Shown: positions 47,869 to 57,520 of the stretch, piece by piece
Position numbering within the stretch: the first letter of the stretch is position 1
Layout: each line of letters opens with the position of its first letter
Assembly: GCA_002727315.1 (NCBI GenBank)
Contig: PBWR01000006.1
Coordinates: forward strand, 1 to 64,000
Source: Alphaproteobacteria bacterium
GTDB lineage: Bacteria; Pseudomonadota; Alphaproteobacteria; UBA6615
Reading direction: 5' to 3'
Length of the DNA: 64,000 nucleotides
Notes under the pieces: model-generated
What the model saw: only the letters and a program-made list of their open reading frames with translations
Databases searched by the model: none
Told to the model about the DNA's origin: nothing
Position numbers and translations under genes: made by a program

Positions 47869-49791
47869 CTAGGCGCACACGCCGCCGGCTTCTTCCTCAC
47901 GCCCCAGCGCGCACAGCACAGTGCCAACGATCCCGGGCGCCGTCAGGCCGGCCTGTTCGTACTGAACTTCCGGCTTGTCATGATCGATGAAGATATCCGG
48001 CAGGGTCATGGGGCGGAACCTGAGCCCATTGTCGAGAAGTCCGTGGCCCGCCAGCTCGGTCATCACCTGGGTGGCGAAACCGCCGATCGAACCCTCCTCG
48101 ATCGTCACCAGCACCTCGTGCTCGCGCGCCAGGCGGTGCAGCAGATCGACATCCAGGGGCTTGGCAAACCTTGCATCGGCCACGGTCGTGCTCAATCCGT
48201 GGGTCGCGAGGTCTTCGGCGGCACGCAGGCATTCCTGAAGGCGGCCGCCATAGGACAACAAGGCCACCGTCGTGCCCTCGCGCAACACCCGCCCCTTGCC
48301 GATCTTCAGCACCTGACCCTGATCGGGCATGTCGACGCCCACACCCTCGCCACGCGGATACCGCAGGGCCGACGGGCGATCATCGATCGCCGCGGCCGTC
48401 GCCACCATGTTCGCCAGTTCGGCCTCGTCGGCCGCGGCCATGAGCACGAAGCCCGGCAAGCAGCCAAGATAGGCAATATCGAAGGACCCGTGATGGGTCG
48501 CGCCATCCGCACCCACCAGCCCGGCCCGATCGATCGCAAAGCGGACCGGCAGGCCCTGGATCGCGACATCGTGGACGACCTGGTCGTAACCGCGCTGCAG
48601 GAAGGTTGAGTAGATCGCGGTGAACGGCTTGTAGCCTTCCGACGCCAGGCCCGCGGCAAAGGTGACACCGTGCTGCTCGGCGATTGCGACGTCGAAACAG
48701 CGATCGGGAAAGGCATTGCCGAAAATGTCGAGACCGGTCCCCGACGGCATGGCCGCGGTGATGGCGACGATCTTCTCGTCCTTCTCGGCTTCCTTGACGA
48801 GGCTGTCGGCAAACACGCGCGTGTAGCTGGGGGCGTTCGACTTGGCCTTCACCTGGGCGCCGGTCACGACATCGAACTTCGAGACGGCGTGGTACTTCTC
48901 GTCGCCACCCTTGTCGGATTCGAAGCCACGGCCCTTTTGGGTCACGACATGCACCAGGACGGGGGCGTCCTGCTTGCTGTCGCGCACGTTCTTCAGGACT
49001 GGCAGGAGGTGGTCGATATTGTGACCGTCGATCGGGCCGATGTAATAGAAGCCCATCTCCTCGAACAGGGTGCCGCCCGTCACGAAGCCGCGGGCATATT
49101 CCTCGGCCCGGCGCGCGGCCTCCTCGAAGCTCTTCGGGAAGCGATGAGCCATATCCTTGGCGACACGCCGCAGGGACCGGTAGCTCTTCGACGAAATCAG
49201 GCGCGACAGATAAGCGCTCATGGCGCCCACGGCCGGTGCGATCGACATATCGTTGTCGTTCAGCACGACCACGAGACGCGAATCCATCGACCCGGCATTG
49301 TTCATCGCCTCGTAGGCCATGCCGGCACTCATCGAGCCGTCCCCGATAACGGCCACGACATTGTTCTCGCTTTCGGACAAATCGCGGGCCACGGCCATGC
49401 CGAGCCCGGCCGAGATAGAGGTCGAACTGTGGGCCGCGCCGAACGGGTCGTACTCGCTTTCGGCGCGGCGGGTGAAACCGGACAGCCCGCCACCCTGCCG
49501 AAGCGTGCGGATACGATCGCGCCGGCCCGTCAGAATCTTGTGCGGATAACTCTGGTGGCTGACATCCCAGATCAGCCGGTCGCGCGGCGTCTCGAACACG
49601 TGGTGAAGCGCCACCGTCAACTCGACAACGCCGAGGCCGGCACCCAGATGACCGCCGGTGATCGAGACGGCGTCGATGGTCTCCTGGCGCAGTTCATCAG
49701 CGAGCTGCCGCAGCCGCTCGGGCGAGAAATCACGCATATCCGCCGGAATCCGGACGGTATCGAGGAGTGGGGTCTTGCTGTCTTCGCTCAA
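47869..49791 (-). CDS. dxs: 1-deoxy-D-xylulose-5-phosphate synthase
   Basis: 640 aa. TPP-dependent condensation of pyruvate and glyceraldehyde-3-phosphate, the entry to the MEP isoprenoid pathway. Features are [39 protein letters not shown], the TPP/metal motif [37 protein letters not shown] and the C-terminal transketolase domain with [15 protein letters not shown]. It lies downstream of ispA and xseB on the same strand. Confidence 0.97.
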   Translation of the reverse strand: MSEDSKTPLLDTVRIPADMRDFSPERLRQLADELRQETIDAVSITGGHLGAGLGVVELTVALHHVFETPRDRLIWDVSHQSYPHKILTGRRDRIRTLRQGGGLSGFTRRAESEYDPFGAAHSSTSISAGLGMAVARDLSESENNVVAVIGDGSMSAGMAYEAMNNAGSMDSRLVVVLNDNDMSIAPAVGAMSAYLSRLISSKSYRSLRRVAKDMAHRFPKSFEEAARRAEEYARGFVTGGTLFEEMGFYYIGPIDGHNIDHLLPVLKNVRDSKQDAPVLVHVVTQKGRGFESDKGGDEKYHAVSKFDVVTGAQVKAKSNAPSYTRVFADSLVKEAEKDEKIVAITAAMPSGTGLDIFGNAFPDRCFDVAIAEQHGVTFAAGLASEGYKPFTAIYSTFLQRGYDQVVHDVAIQGLPVRFAIDRAGLVGADGATHHGSFDIAYLGCLPGFVLMAAADEAELANMVATAAAIDDRPSALRYPRGEGVGVDMPDQGQVLKIGKGRVLREGTTVALLSYGGRLQECLRAAEDLATHGLSTTVADARFAKPLDVDLLHRLAREHEVLVTIEEGSIGGFATQVMTELAGHGLLDNGLRFRPMTLPDIFIDHDKPEVQYEQAGLTAPGIVGTVLCALGREEEAGGVCA

Positions 49792-49822
49792 CGGTCGGGT
49801 CCAATCACGGCCCTGAATACAA

Positions 49823-50722
49823 TCATACGCACCGATCGATCAACTGTCCGGCGGCGGCCCGCAATAAGTCTGCCTTTTCCCCAAAGAAATCAAGATTTTC
49901 AACGGCAGCGCGTGCATGATTTTCCGCTGCCTCACGCGCGGCGTCGAGACCGTTCAGGGACACCAAAGTCGCCTTACCTCGGGCGCTGTCCTTGCCCACC
50001 GCCTTGCCGGCTTCAGCCGCATCGCCGGTCTCGTCGAGGATATCGTCGGTGATCTGGAAAGCGAGACCGAACTCCGCACCGAAGGCACGCATGCGCCGGC
50101 GCGCCTCGTCACCACTCTCGGCCACCACCGCGCCGGCTTCGCACGACCAGACAAACAGGGCACCGGTTTTCATCGCCTCCAGCCGCAGGACCTCGGCATC
50201 GCTTTCAATGTCCCGACGTTCTGCCTGCAGATCGAGCATCTGACCGCCGGCCATCCCGTCCGGCCCGCCGGCACGCGCAAGGCCCAGCACCAGTTCGGAC
50301 CGCACGCCGGGCGAAGAATGGGTTACGGGGTCTGCCAGTACCTCGAAGGCCAGGGTCAGCAGCGCATCGCCGGCAAGGATCGCCGTCGCCTCGTCGAATT
50401 TTCTGTGCAGGGTCGGCTGGCCGCGGCGCAGATCGTCATCGTCCATGGCCGGCAGATCATCATGCACCAGGGAATAGGTGTGCATCATTTCGACAGCAGC
50501 GGCGACACGCAGTGCCGACGAACGGTCGCCACCACAGATGTCGGCGGCGGTCACGACCAGGAACGGCCGCAGGCGCTTGCCACCGGCGAGTGCCGCATAG
50601 CGCATCGCATCCCAGAGGGTCTCGACATCGCCTGTCGAGCCCGTGAGCAAATCACCGATCGCACCGTCAACATCCGACGCGACGGCCGCCAGCGCAGCCG
50701 TGTAGGAATCAGGCGTGTTCAA
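49823..50722 (-). CDS. ispA: Polyprenyl synthetase (farnesyl diphosphate synthase type)
   Basis: 299 aa. Makes FPP (C15) or GPP from IPP and DMAPP. Both aspartate-rich motifs are visible: first DDxx(xx)D in [20 protein letters not shown] and second [11 protein letters not shown]. The [11 protein letters not shown] and QMLDLQAER segments are typical. The gene overlaps the start of xseB by 4 bases (50719-50722), matching the xseB-ispA-dxs cluster known in many proteobacteria. Confidence 0.95.
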   Translation of the reverse strand: MNTPDSYTAALAAVASDVDGAIGDLLTGSTGDVETLWDAMRYAALAGGKRLRPFLVVTAADICGGDRSSALRVAAAVEMMHTYSLVHDDLPAMDDDDLRRGQPTLHRKFDEATAILAGDALLTLAFEVLADPVTHSSPGVRSELVLGLARAGGPDGMAGGQMLDLQAERRDIESDAEVLRLEAMKTGALFVWSCEAGAVVAESGDEARRRMRAFGAEFGLAFQITDDILDETGDAAEAGKAVGKDSARGKATLVSLNGLDAAREAAENHARAAVENLDFFGEKADLLRAAAGQLIDRCV

Positions 50723-50982
50723 TCGGTATCGACCGGTTCGGCTTCGGGGGTGCCGTCGGCACCCAGGGAAATCTTCTCGACGCGCTCCTGGGCCTGACGC
50801 AGCTTCGTCTCACAATGCCGTTTGAGTGCCGCACCACGCTCATACGCCGCGATGGCATCGTCGAGCGCACTGTCACCGCCCTCGAGATCGCGCACAATCG
50901 TCTCCAGCTGTGCCAGTGCGTCCTCGAAGGACAGTTTCGCAATATCGGACGGTATCTCCGCCGCTTTCTTGTCTTCAGCCAT
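50719..50982 (-). CDS. xseB: Exodeoxyribonuclease VII small subunit
   Basis: 87 aa from ATG 50982, placed 6 bases after AGGA; ATG 50988 in the same frame has no spacing. XseB forms the coiled-coil partner of XseA in a single-strand nuclease. The core LSFEDALAQLETIVRDLEGGDSALDDAIAAYERGAALKRHCETKLRQAQERVE is the helical hairpin signature. The stop overlaps ispA by 4 bases. Confidence 0.93.
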   Translation of the reverse strand: MAEDKKAAEIPSDIAKLSFEDALAQLETIVRDLEGGDSALDDAIAAYERGAALKRHCETKLRQAQERVEKISLGADGTPEAEPVDTD

Positions 50983-51024
50983 GTTCATTCCTGTACCGGC
51001 GGGGGCCGCCACCGTCAAATCCGT

Positions 51025-51951
51025 TTAGCCCATCAGCGTGCGCACATGCGCGGCCGCAGAATCACCCAACGCCTGGAGATCGTAGCCTCCTTCGAGCGTC
51101 GATACGAGACGACCGCCGCAGGCCGTGTCGGCGAGTTTGCGAAGCTCATCCGTCGCCCACGCGAAATCTTCCACCTCCAGCTCGAGCTGCGCCAGCGGAT
51201 CACGGCGGTGGCCGTCGAACCCAGCCGAAATCATGACCAGGTCCGGGCCGAAATTCCGCATGGCCGGGAGCACGACGTCACGCATCGCCGTGCGAAAATC
51301 CTCCGAGCCCGCGCCCGGCCACAACGGTGCGTTGGCGATGTTGCCATGCGCGCCCGTCTCGCTCTTGTCACCGGTCCCCGGGTAGAGCGGCCATTGGTGG
51401 GTCGAAGCGTAGAACAGCCCGGGTTCGTTCCAGAACATTGCCTGGGTGCCATTGCCATGATGCACATCGAAATCCATGACCGCGACCCGCTCGGCCCCGT
51501 GGGCCACGCGGGCATGTTCGGCGCCGACCGCCACGCTGTTGAACAGGCAGAACCCCATGCCCTGGGTGGATTCGGCGTGATGACCGGGCGGGCGCATGGC
51601 GCAGAAGGCGCTGTCCGCCGCACCGGTCATGACACTGTCGACCGCATCGACGATGGCACCGGCCGCGCGCAAGGCCGCGTCGCCCGAACGCGGCGACACG
51701 ATCGTGTCGGCATCGATCCGACCGTATCCCTCGTCCGGCACGAGCGCGAAAACCCGCTCGACATAGTCCGCCGGGTGCACCCGCACGAGATGTTCGCGGG
51801 CGGCCTCGGGCGGGGTCTGACGGTCGAGCGCATCGAATTCCGGATCCGCCAGCACCTCGGCGATGGTCGTCAGCCGGGCCGGCGATTCCGGATGGTTAGG
51901 CGACGGTTCGTGCTCGATACAGACCGGATGAAAATAGAAACGTGTCGTCAT
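51025..51951 (-). CDS. Histone deacetylase family protein
   Basis: 308 aa from ATG 51951. Zinc-dependent amidohydrolase of the arginase/HDAC superfamily (acetylpolyamine amidohydrolase or acetoin-utilisation type). Features are HEPSPNHPESPARL, RPPGHHAESTQGMGFCLFN (catalytic His pair), MDFDVHHGNGTQAMFW (Asp/His zinc ligands), STHQWPLYPGTG and SAGFDGHRRDPLAQ. The true substrate is unknown; in bacteria polyamines or acylated proteins. It precedes xseB with 42 bases between, the order seen in related genomes. Confidence 0.93.
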   Translation of the reverse strand: MTTRFYFHPVCIEHEPSPNHPESPARLTTIAEVLADPEFDALDRQTPPEAAREHLVRVHPADYVERVFALVPDEGYGRIDADTIVSPRSGDAALRAAGAIVDAVDSVMTGAADSAFCAMRPPGHHAESTQGMGFCLFNSVAVGAEHARVAHGAERVAVMDFDVHHGNGTQAMFWNEPGLFYASTHQWPLYPGTGDKSETGAHGNIANAPLWPGAGSEDFRTAMRDVVLPAMRNFGPDLVMISAGFDGHRRDPLAQLELEVEDFAWATDELRKLADTACGGRLVSTLEGGYDLQALGDSAAAHVRTLMG

Positions 51952-52086
51952 GCGTTCGCTCCAATGGCGCGCGTACGTACCCATTCTAGCGCCGTCGACG
52001 ACCACGAGACACCCGGGCGGGCTGATTCGCACCTTCCAACTGGCAAAAATGTAAGCGATACATTGACTTTGTCGGACGTAACCTAA

Positions 52087-52115
52087 TTGACAGGTATCAG
52101 CTTTTGGCGTGTTCT
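52087..52115 (+). promoter_or_regulatory. Possible promoter for the RND operon
   Basis: A perfect TTGACA (52087-52092) is followed 17 bases later by TGTTCT (52110-52115), a weak -10. If used, the start site falls near 52122 and excludes the most upstream in-frame start (52109), supporting ATG 52157. Confidence 0.3.
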
Positions 52116-52156
52116 CCCGCCCTGTGGCGAGACCTTCCTGGAACAAGCCGCAAGCG

Positions 52157-53797
52157 ATGTCGGAGCATGTCTTCATGTACCATCAACGGTCTCTGTACGG
52201 ACCCCGTTTGCGAACCGGACTGGCCGGTCTTGGCCTACTGTCTCTCGCCCTCACGACGTCGGCACACGCCCAGACGCCGGCCGGCGAGATCGACACCACG
52301 CTTGGCGGACCGGCCGTTGCCATGGACACCAACAAGAATGGCGTTATCGACCGTGACGAGGCCAAGGGGCCGGCGGCGTCGAATTTCGACACCATCAATT
52401 TGAACAAGAGCGGCACACTGGACGGTGCCGAGCTGCGGCACTTCTTTCTCGGCGGGCCGCGCCCCGAGACCAAGGGGGCAAGCGCGCCGGCCCAGGCAGA
52501 GCCCCTTGCCGGCCCTGCCGTGGCCATGGACACCAACACCAACGGCGTCATCGAGAAGGAAGAGGCACTCGGCCCGGCGGCTGCCAATTTCGACACCATC
52601 GATTTGGACAAGAGCGGCACACTGGATGGCTCGGAGCTCCGCTTCTTCTTCCGCGGCGGCCCCCGGCCTGGTGGCCCGGCAGACGCGGCTCCCGCCCAGG
52701 GCGGTAGTCAATCGGCCGGTGCACCGCAAGGCGGACCGCCGCCGGCTACGGTCGTGCTTGACGAGGTCGTCGAGGAGACCATCGGGCAAACCACGCCGGT
52801 CATCGGACGTATCGTCGCACGCCAGTCAGGCCCGATCGCCGCGCGGGTAAGCGGTGCTGTGGTCGACATGCGGGTGGAAGTCGGCGACCGGGTCGAGACC
52901 GGGGATATCCTCGCCACGATCGACCTGGAGCGCATGCAGCTTGAGCGTGACCGCTACGCAGCCATCGTGACCCAGCAGACCGCCAACCTGACGGCGGCGC
53001 GGGCCGACCTCGAGAAGAAGCGAAACGAACTGAAGCGGCAGGAAGGCATCCGCAACTCGGCAGCGTTCTCGCAAGCCCGGTTCGAGGATTCGACCCAGGA
53101 AGTCGCGGTACAGACCGGCGTGGTCGCCGAAACCCGCGCGCAGCTTTCCCAGGCACGTACACAGTTGAAACGGGCCAAACGCGATCTGGCCGACACGGAA
53201 GTCCGTGCGCCCTTTCCCGGCGTCGTGAGTGCCACCCACACCGAAGTCGGCGCTTATCTGTCCGTCGGCAACCCCGTCGCAACCGTCATCAACGACCAAG
53301 ATCTGGAAATCGAGGCCGATGTGCCGACGATCCGGATCGAGGGACTCGCCAGCGGCGACAACGTCAATGTCCGCCTCAATCCCAGTTTGACCGTCCAGAC
53401 CGAACTGCGCGCCATCATTCCCGCCGAAAACCCGCGGACGCGAACCCGTCCGGTCCGCTTCACGACAAATTTTGCCGGCCTCGGCCTGCCCCTGGCCGAC
53501 AATCAGAGCGTTACGGTGCTGGTTCCCGTCGGCGGCTCTCGCAATGCGGTGACCGTCTCGAAGGACGCAGTCATCGAGCGCAATGGACAAAATATGGTCT
53601 TCCTCGCCAATACCGGCCGCGCGCAGCCACGCCCCATCACGGTCGGCGAGGCCACGGGCAGCCGCCTCGTAGTGATCTCCGGCCTGGTCCCAGGTGACAA
53701 GGTCGTGGTCCGCGGCAACGAAGGTTTGCGGCCCGGGCAGGGTCTCCGGGATATCGGCGAACAGGATAGGCCCGCAAACGGTCGCGGCGGAGGCTGA
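52157..53797 (+). CDS. RND efflux periplasmic adaptor with N-terminal EF-hand (calmodulin-like) domain
   Basis: 546 aa from ATG 52157 (MSEHVFMYHQ). A signal peptide (GLAGLGLLSLALTTSAHAQ) is followed by two near-identical modules with a 68-residue period, each carrying two EF-hand loops: residues 57-68 (DTNKNGVIDRDE), 81-92 (NLNKSGTLDGAE), 125-136 (DTNTNGVIEKEE) and 149-160 (DLDKSGTLDGSE). Each has Asp/Asn at 1 and 3, Gly at 6 and Glu at 12. A Pro/Gly linker (about 165-200) leads to the HlyD/MFP part: lipoyl half-motif GAVVDMRVEVGDRVETGDILATID, a coiled coil near residues 260-350, second half VRAPFPGVVSATHTEVGAYL and a beta-barrel/membrane-proximal domain. It is 5 bases upstream of the RND permease. 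Calcium-sensing is inferred. Confidence 0.93.
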   Translation: MSEHVFMYHQRSLYGPRLRTGLAGLGLLSLALTTSAHAQTPAGEIDTTLGGPAVAMDTNKNGVIDRDEAKGPAASNFDTINLNKSGTLDGAELRHFFLGGPRPETKGASAPAQAEPLAGPAVAMDTNTNGVIEKEEALGPAAANFDTIDLDKSGTLDGSELRFFFRGGPRPGGPADAAPAQGGSQSAGAPQGGPPPATVVLDEVVEETIGQTTPVIGRIVARQSGPIAARVSGAVVDMRVEVGDRVETGDILATIDLERMQLERDRYAAIVTQQTANLTAARADLEKKRNELKRQEGIRNSAAFSQARFEDSTQEVAVQTGVVAETRAQLSQARTQLKRAKRDLADTEVRAPFPGVVSATHTEVGAYLSVGNPVATVINDQDLEIEADVPTIRIEGLASGDNVNVRLNPSLTVQTELRAIIPAENPRTRTRPVRFTTNFAGLGLPLADNQSVTVLVPVGGSRNAVTVSKDAVIERNGQNMVFLANTGRAQPRPITVGEATGSRLVVISGLVPGDKVVVRGNEGLRPGQGLRDIGEQDRPANGRGGG

Positions 53798-53802
53798 CCG
53801 GC

Positions 53803-56800
53803 ATGAACCTGATCTCGGCATCGATCCACCGGCCGATCGCGGTCATCGCGGTCGTGATCATGGTGCTCATGTTCGGCTGGCTTGCGCTGCAACGCATTCC
53901 CATCCAGCTGGCACCCGATGTGCGGCAGCCCGTGATCATCGTCGACACATCCTGGGCGGGTGCCTCGCCGCTGGAGGTGGAGCGCGAGATCGTCAATCGC
54001 CAGGAAGAGGTGCTGAAGGGGATTGAGGGCGTCCGCAAGATCGAGAGCCGGGCCCGCACGGGGCGCTCCGATATCACGCTGGAGTTCGCGCCGAGCCAGA
54101 ACATGAACCGGGCCCTGTTGCTGGTCGCCAACCGGCTGGACCGGGTGACCGGATATCCCGAGGAAGCCGATGAGCCGACCCTGCGCACGTCGGGCACGGA
54201 TGACAATGCCATCGCCTGGTTCGTTCTGCGCCGGCAACCGGGCAACGAACGCGACCTGATCACCTATGGCGATTTCCTGGAAGATATCGTCCAGGAACGC
54301 ATCGAACGCATTCCCGGCATCTCCGGGGTGAATATCTTCGGTGAGACCGAGCGCGAGATGCGGATCATCATCGATCCCGAACAGCTGGCGCAGTTCCGGC
54401 TCACGATTTCCGATGTGGTGGAGCGCCTGCGGCTCGAAAATGCGTCGATCTCCGGCGGCGATGTCGACGAGGGTAAGCGCGCCTATGTGGTGCGCACCGA
54501 GGGCGACTTCACGACCACCGAGCAGGTCCTCGATGTCGTGCTGCGTTCAGACGTCGATGCGGTGGACGGTCGTGCCGGACGAATCACCGTGCGCGATATC
54601 GCGCATGTGGAGCTTGGCTACAAGAGGGCCCGGGCCCTGCCCCACCAGCTGGACGACAGGGCGATGGCCTTCAACATGACGCGTGAACAGGGCGCTAATG
54701 TCCTGACGGTCATGGACCAAGTCCACCGCACAGTCGCCGACCTGGCGCAAGGCCCGCTGGAAAGAGCGGGACTGCTCGTCGAAAACGTCTTCGACGAGAC
54801 CCTCTACGTGAACTCCGCGATTTCCCTGGTGCAGCAGAATATCGTCGTCGGCGGCATCCTCGCGGCGCTGATCCTGATGTTGTTCCTGCGTTCGTGGCGC
54901 CCGACGCTGGTCGTCTCGCTGGCCATTCCGGTTTCCGTCGTTGGATCCTTCGTGGCCATGGCCGCGCTCGGGCGATCGCTCAATGTCATCAGCCTGGCGG
55001 GCATCGCGTTTGCCGTCGGCATGGTCGTCGATGCCGCCATCGTCGTGCTCGAGAACATCTACCGGCTGCGCCAGGAAGGCCACTCGCGCGCCGAGGCCGC
55101 GCAGCTGGGCGCGACCCAGGTCTGGCCTGCGGTCCTTGTCTCTTCCCTGACAACCGTCATGGTGTTCATCCCGATCCTGGTGATGGAGCTTGAGGCAGGG
55201 CAACTGTTCCGGGACATCGCCGTGGCGATTTCCGTATCGGTCATGCTTTCTTTGCTGGTCTCCGTGACGGTCATCCCGGCGCTGGCCAACCGGCTGTTGA
55301 TCGGCAGCATTGCGGAAGGTGGAAAAACCGTTCGTATTCCGCTGATCGACGGTTTTGCGAGCAGGTTCGTGGCGTTCTGGCAGAACTTCACGCGCATGGT
55401 CGTGCGTTCGAAACTGCAGGCCATTGTCGTCGTCGGTGCGATCACGCTCGCATCGGGCTTCTTTACCTGGAACTTTGCGCCGAAACTGGACTACCTGCCG
55501 ACGGGCAACCGAAATTTCGTATTCGGCTTCGTCAACGTGCCGCCGGGCTACAACCTGGATACGGTGGCAGAGATAACCGAGAACATCGCCAACCGGACCC
55601 GGCATCTCTGGTCATCCGAGACCGGACCGGAATCGGAACCGGGCGAACCTCCGAAGTTCAAGCGCTTCATTCGCATACCGTTTGCCGGACGGGCCTTCAT
55701 CGGCGGGGCAGCGGAAGACCCGAACCGGGCCGCCGAGCTGATTCCCGTCCTGCAAAAGGCGGGGCGCCAGGACCCCGGCGTGCTGACATTCCCCAGCCAG
55801 CCTTCCCTGTTCGGGCGCTCGCTGGGCAGCGGCCGCACCATCGATGTTGATATTCGCGGTTCAGACCTTGCCGAGATCTACCAGGTCGCCTTCGACACGT
55901 TCATTCGGCTCGCGCCGCAATTCCCCTTCAGCGAGGGCAACCAGGTTCGGCCGGTCCCCAGCCTGACCCTGTCGGCGCCCGAAGTCCGCGTGGACCCCAA
56001 CCGGCTGCTGCTGGCAGATAACGGTCTGTCCGCGCGTGCCCTGGGTCAGGCGGTCGACGCCTTCAACGACGGTTTGCGCGTCGCGGAAATTACGGTCGAT
56101 GGCAAACGCATCGACCTGACCCTGACAGGGCCGCGAGACATCATCGAGGAGACTCAGGGCATTGGCTCTTTACCGGTCGTGACCCGCGGTGGGCGTATCG
56201 TTCCTGTGGAAGGTCTCGCCGATGTCCGGATCACATCCGGCCCCACCGAAGTGCGGCGCGCAGATCGTGCACGCACCGTGCGCCTGCAGGTCAAACCCAA
56301 CGCCGACACCCCGCTGCAGGAAGCCTTCGAACTGATCCAGAACGAAGTGGTCAAACCCATGGAGGAAGCCGGCCTGCCGGAAGGGGTCAGCATTCGCCTG
56401 ACCGGCACGGCTGACAAACTGCTGGAGACCTGGAACGAACTGGTGATCGACCTCTTGCTTGCCATCGTGATCGTCTACCTGGTGATGGCAGTCCTGTTCG
56501 AGAGCTTCATCTATCCCCTGATCATCATGCTGACGGTGCCCGTTGCCGCGGCCGGCGGTATCGCCGGGCTTGCGATCCTGAACGTCTCGGTGCAGCAACC
56601 GCTCGACATGCTGACCATGCTGGGATTCGTCATCTTGACCGGGATCGTCGTGAACAACGCGATCCTGCTCGTCCACCAGACCCTCTATCACATCCGCGAA
56701 GACGGGATGGATGCGGACGCCGCGATCATGCTGGCGACCCAGAATCGGGTGCGCCCGATCTTCATGTCGACGCTGACATCGGTGTTCGGGATGCTGCCCC

Positions 56801-56985
56801 TGGTCGTCTTCCCCGGCGCCGGGTCCGAACTCTACCGCGGGCTGGGCTCGGTCGTGCTGGGCGGCCTGTCCCTGTCCGCCATCCTGACATTGGCGATTGT
56901 GCCGCCAATGATGTCGATCACCGTCGGCTGGCGCGAACGCAACCGGGGCGCAGGGAACGATTCGGTGGTCTCCCCGGCGCAATAG
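53803..56985 (+). CDS. RND efflux permease
   Basis: 1060 aa, full RND length with twelve helices and two periplasmic loops. The N-terminus MNLISASIHRPIAVIAVVIM is typical. The TM4 signature is GMVVDAAIVVLENIYRLRQEG, so only one of the usual two Asp residues (D410, A411) is present, as in CusA-type metal pumps. In TM10 the AcrB Lys940 position reads Asn (GIVVNNAILLVHQ, N951). Substrate not predictable. Directly downstream of the EF-hand adaptor; no outer-membrane factor gene is in the window, so TolC is presumably encoded elsewhere. Confidence 0.95.
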   Translation: MNLISASIHRPIAVIAVVIMVLMFGWLALQRIPIQLAPDVRQPVIIVDTSWAGASPLEVEREIVNRQEEVLKGIEGVRKIESRARTGRSDITLEFAPSQNMNRALLLVANRLDRVTGYPEEADEPTLRTSGTDDNAIAWFVLRRQPGNERDLITYGDFLEDIVQERIERIPGISGVNIFGETEREMRIIIDPEQLAQFRLTISDVVERLRLENASISGGDVDEGKRAYVVRTEGDFTTTEQVLDVVLRSDVDAVDGRAGRITVRDIAHVELGYKRARALPHQLDDRAMAFNMTREQGANVLTVMDQVHRTVADLAQGPLERAGLLVENVFDETLYVNSAISLVQQNIVVGGILAALILMLFLRSWRPTLVVSLAIPVSVVGSFVAMAALGRSLNVISLAGIAFAVGMVVDAAIVVLENIYRLRQEGHSRAEAAQLGATQVWPAVLVSSLTTVMVFIPILVMELEAGQLFRDIAVAISVSVMLSLLVSVTVIPALANRLLIGSIAEGGKTVRIPLIDGFASRFVAFWQNFTRMVVRSKLQAIVVVGAITLASGFFTWNFAPKLDYLPTGNRNFVFGFVNVPPGYNLDTVAEITENIANRTRHLWSSETGPESEPGEPPKFKRFIRIPFAGRAFIGGAAEDPNRAAELIPVLQKAGRQDPGVLTFPSQPSLFGRSLGSGRTIDVDIRGSDLAEIYQVAFDTFIRLAPQFPFSEGNQVRPVPSLTLSAPEVRVDPNRLLLADNGLSARALGQAVDAFNDGLRVAEITVDGKRIDLTLTGPRDIIEETQGIGSLPVVTRGGRIVPVEGLADVRITSGPTEVRRADRARTVRLQVKPNADTPLQEAFELIQNEVVKPMEEAGLPEGVSIRLTGTADKLLETWNELVIDLLLAIVIVYLVMAVLFESFIYPLIIMLTVPVAAAGGIAGLAILNVSVQQPLDMLTMLGFVILTGIVVNNAILLVHQTLYHIREDGMDADAAIMLATQNRVRPIFMSTLTSVFGMLPLVVFPGAGSELYRGLGSVVLGGLSLSAILTLAIVPPMMSITVGWRERNRGAGNDSVVSPAQ

Positions 56986-57027
56986 GCCCGGCTCGCCTTT
57001 GCGCCGGCGCGGCGCTACGACACGGGT

Positions 57028-57384
57028 ATGGCCGGATCCGAACACACGCTGTCCGAACTCCCCTATCTCGAAGGGCTGGATGAGTCTGCGCGAAAGTCGC
57101 TCAAGCAGCGTGCGCGCTGGGTGCGCACAACCGGGTCCATTCCGAAATCCTGCGCGAGGCGCGCGGGCATGGACGAAGTCGACGACGCGGGAAACACCGC
57201 GCGTATCTCGTCCATACCGGTCCACGCCGATATTGCCGCGCGCATCAGCACAACCTGCGAGACGGTCGCGCGCGTGTTGAGCGAACTGGCCAAGCAGGGG
57301 CTCGTCAAGCGCGAGAAGGATGCCCTGATGGTCCTCGACCTGGAACGCCTGGAAGGTATGGTCAAAGAAGTTCGTGACTTATAA
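57028..57384 (+). pseudogene. Crp/Fnr-family regulator lacking most of its effector domain
   Basis: 118 aa. Begins with the start of a cNMP-binding domain (LPYLEGLDESARKSLKQRARW) and jumps after residue 34 to the C-terminal winged helix (SSIPVHADIAARISTTCETVARVLSELAKQGLVKREKDALMV). Intact relatives have about 110 residues of beta-barrel between. The recognition helix reads TTCETVAR where family members have TTRETVAR, so the first Arg contact is lost while the Glu and final Arg remain. It looks like an in-frame internal deletion. A CRP-like operator lies 40 bases after its stop codon. It may still make a DNA-binding fragment. Confidence 0.72.
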
Positions 57385-57423
57385 GCCTCTGTAAATTCGA
57401 TATTTTCTGGTTTTTTGGTCTGC

Positions 57424-57466
57424 TGTGACGCGCGTCACTGAGGAGTCGGGACGTGCGCCCTATCTT
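57424..57466 (+). promoter_or_regulatory. CRP/FNR-type operator with class II spacing to a -10 element
   Basis: TGTGA-CGCGCG-TCACT (57424-57439) contains a perfect 14-base palindrome GTGACGCGCGTCAC and equals the CRP half-site layout TGTGA-N6-TCACA in one direction. Its centre is 57431.5. TATCTT at 57461-57466 would be the -10 element of a start at 57473, placing the operator at -41.5, exactly the class II activation position. Downstream is a 29-residue ORF. Strong by pattern, not shown experimentally. Confidence 0.6.
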
Positions 57467-57520
57467 CATGATAACGGCGACGGACCCATCGCCATGGACT
57501 AAACGGAAACGGAGAGACCC

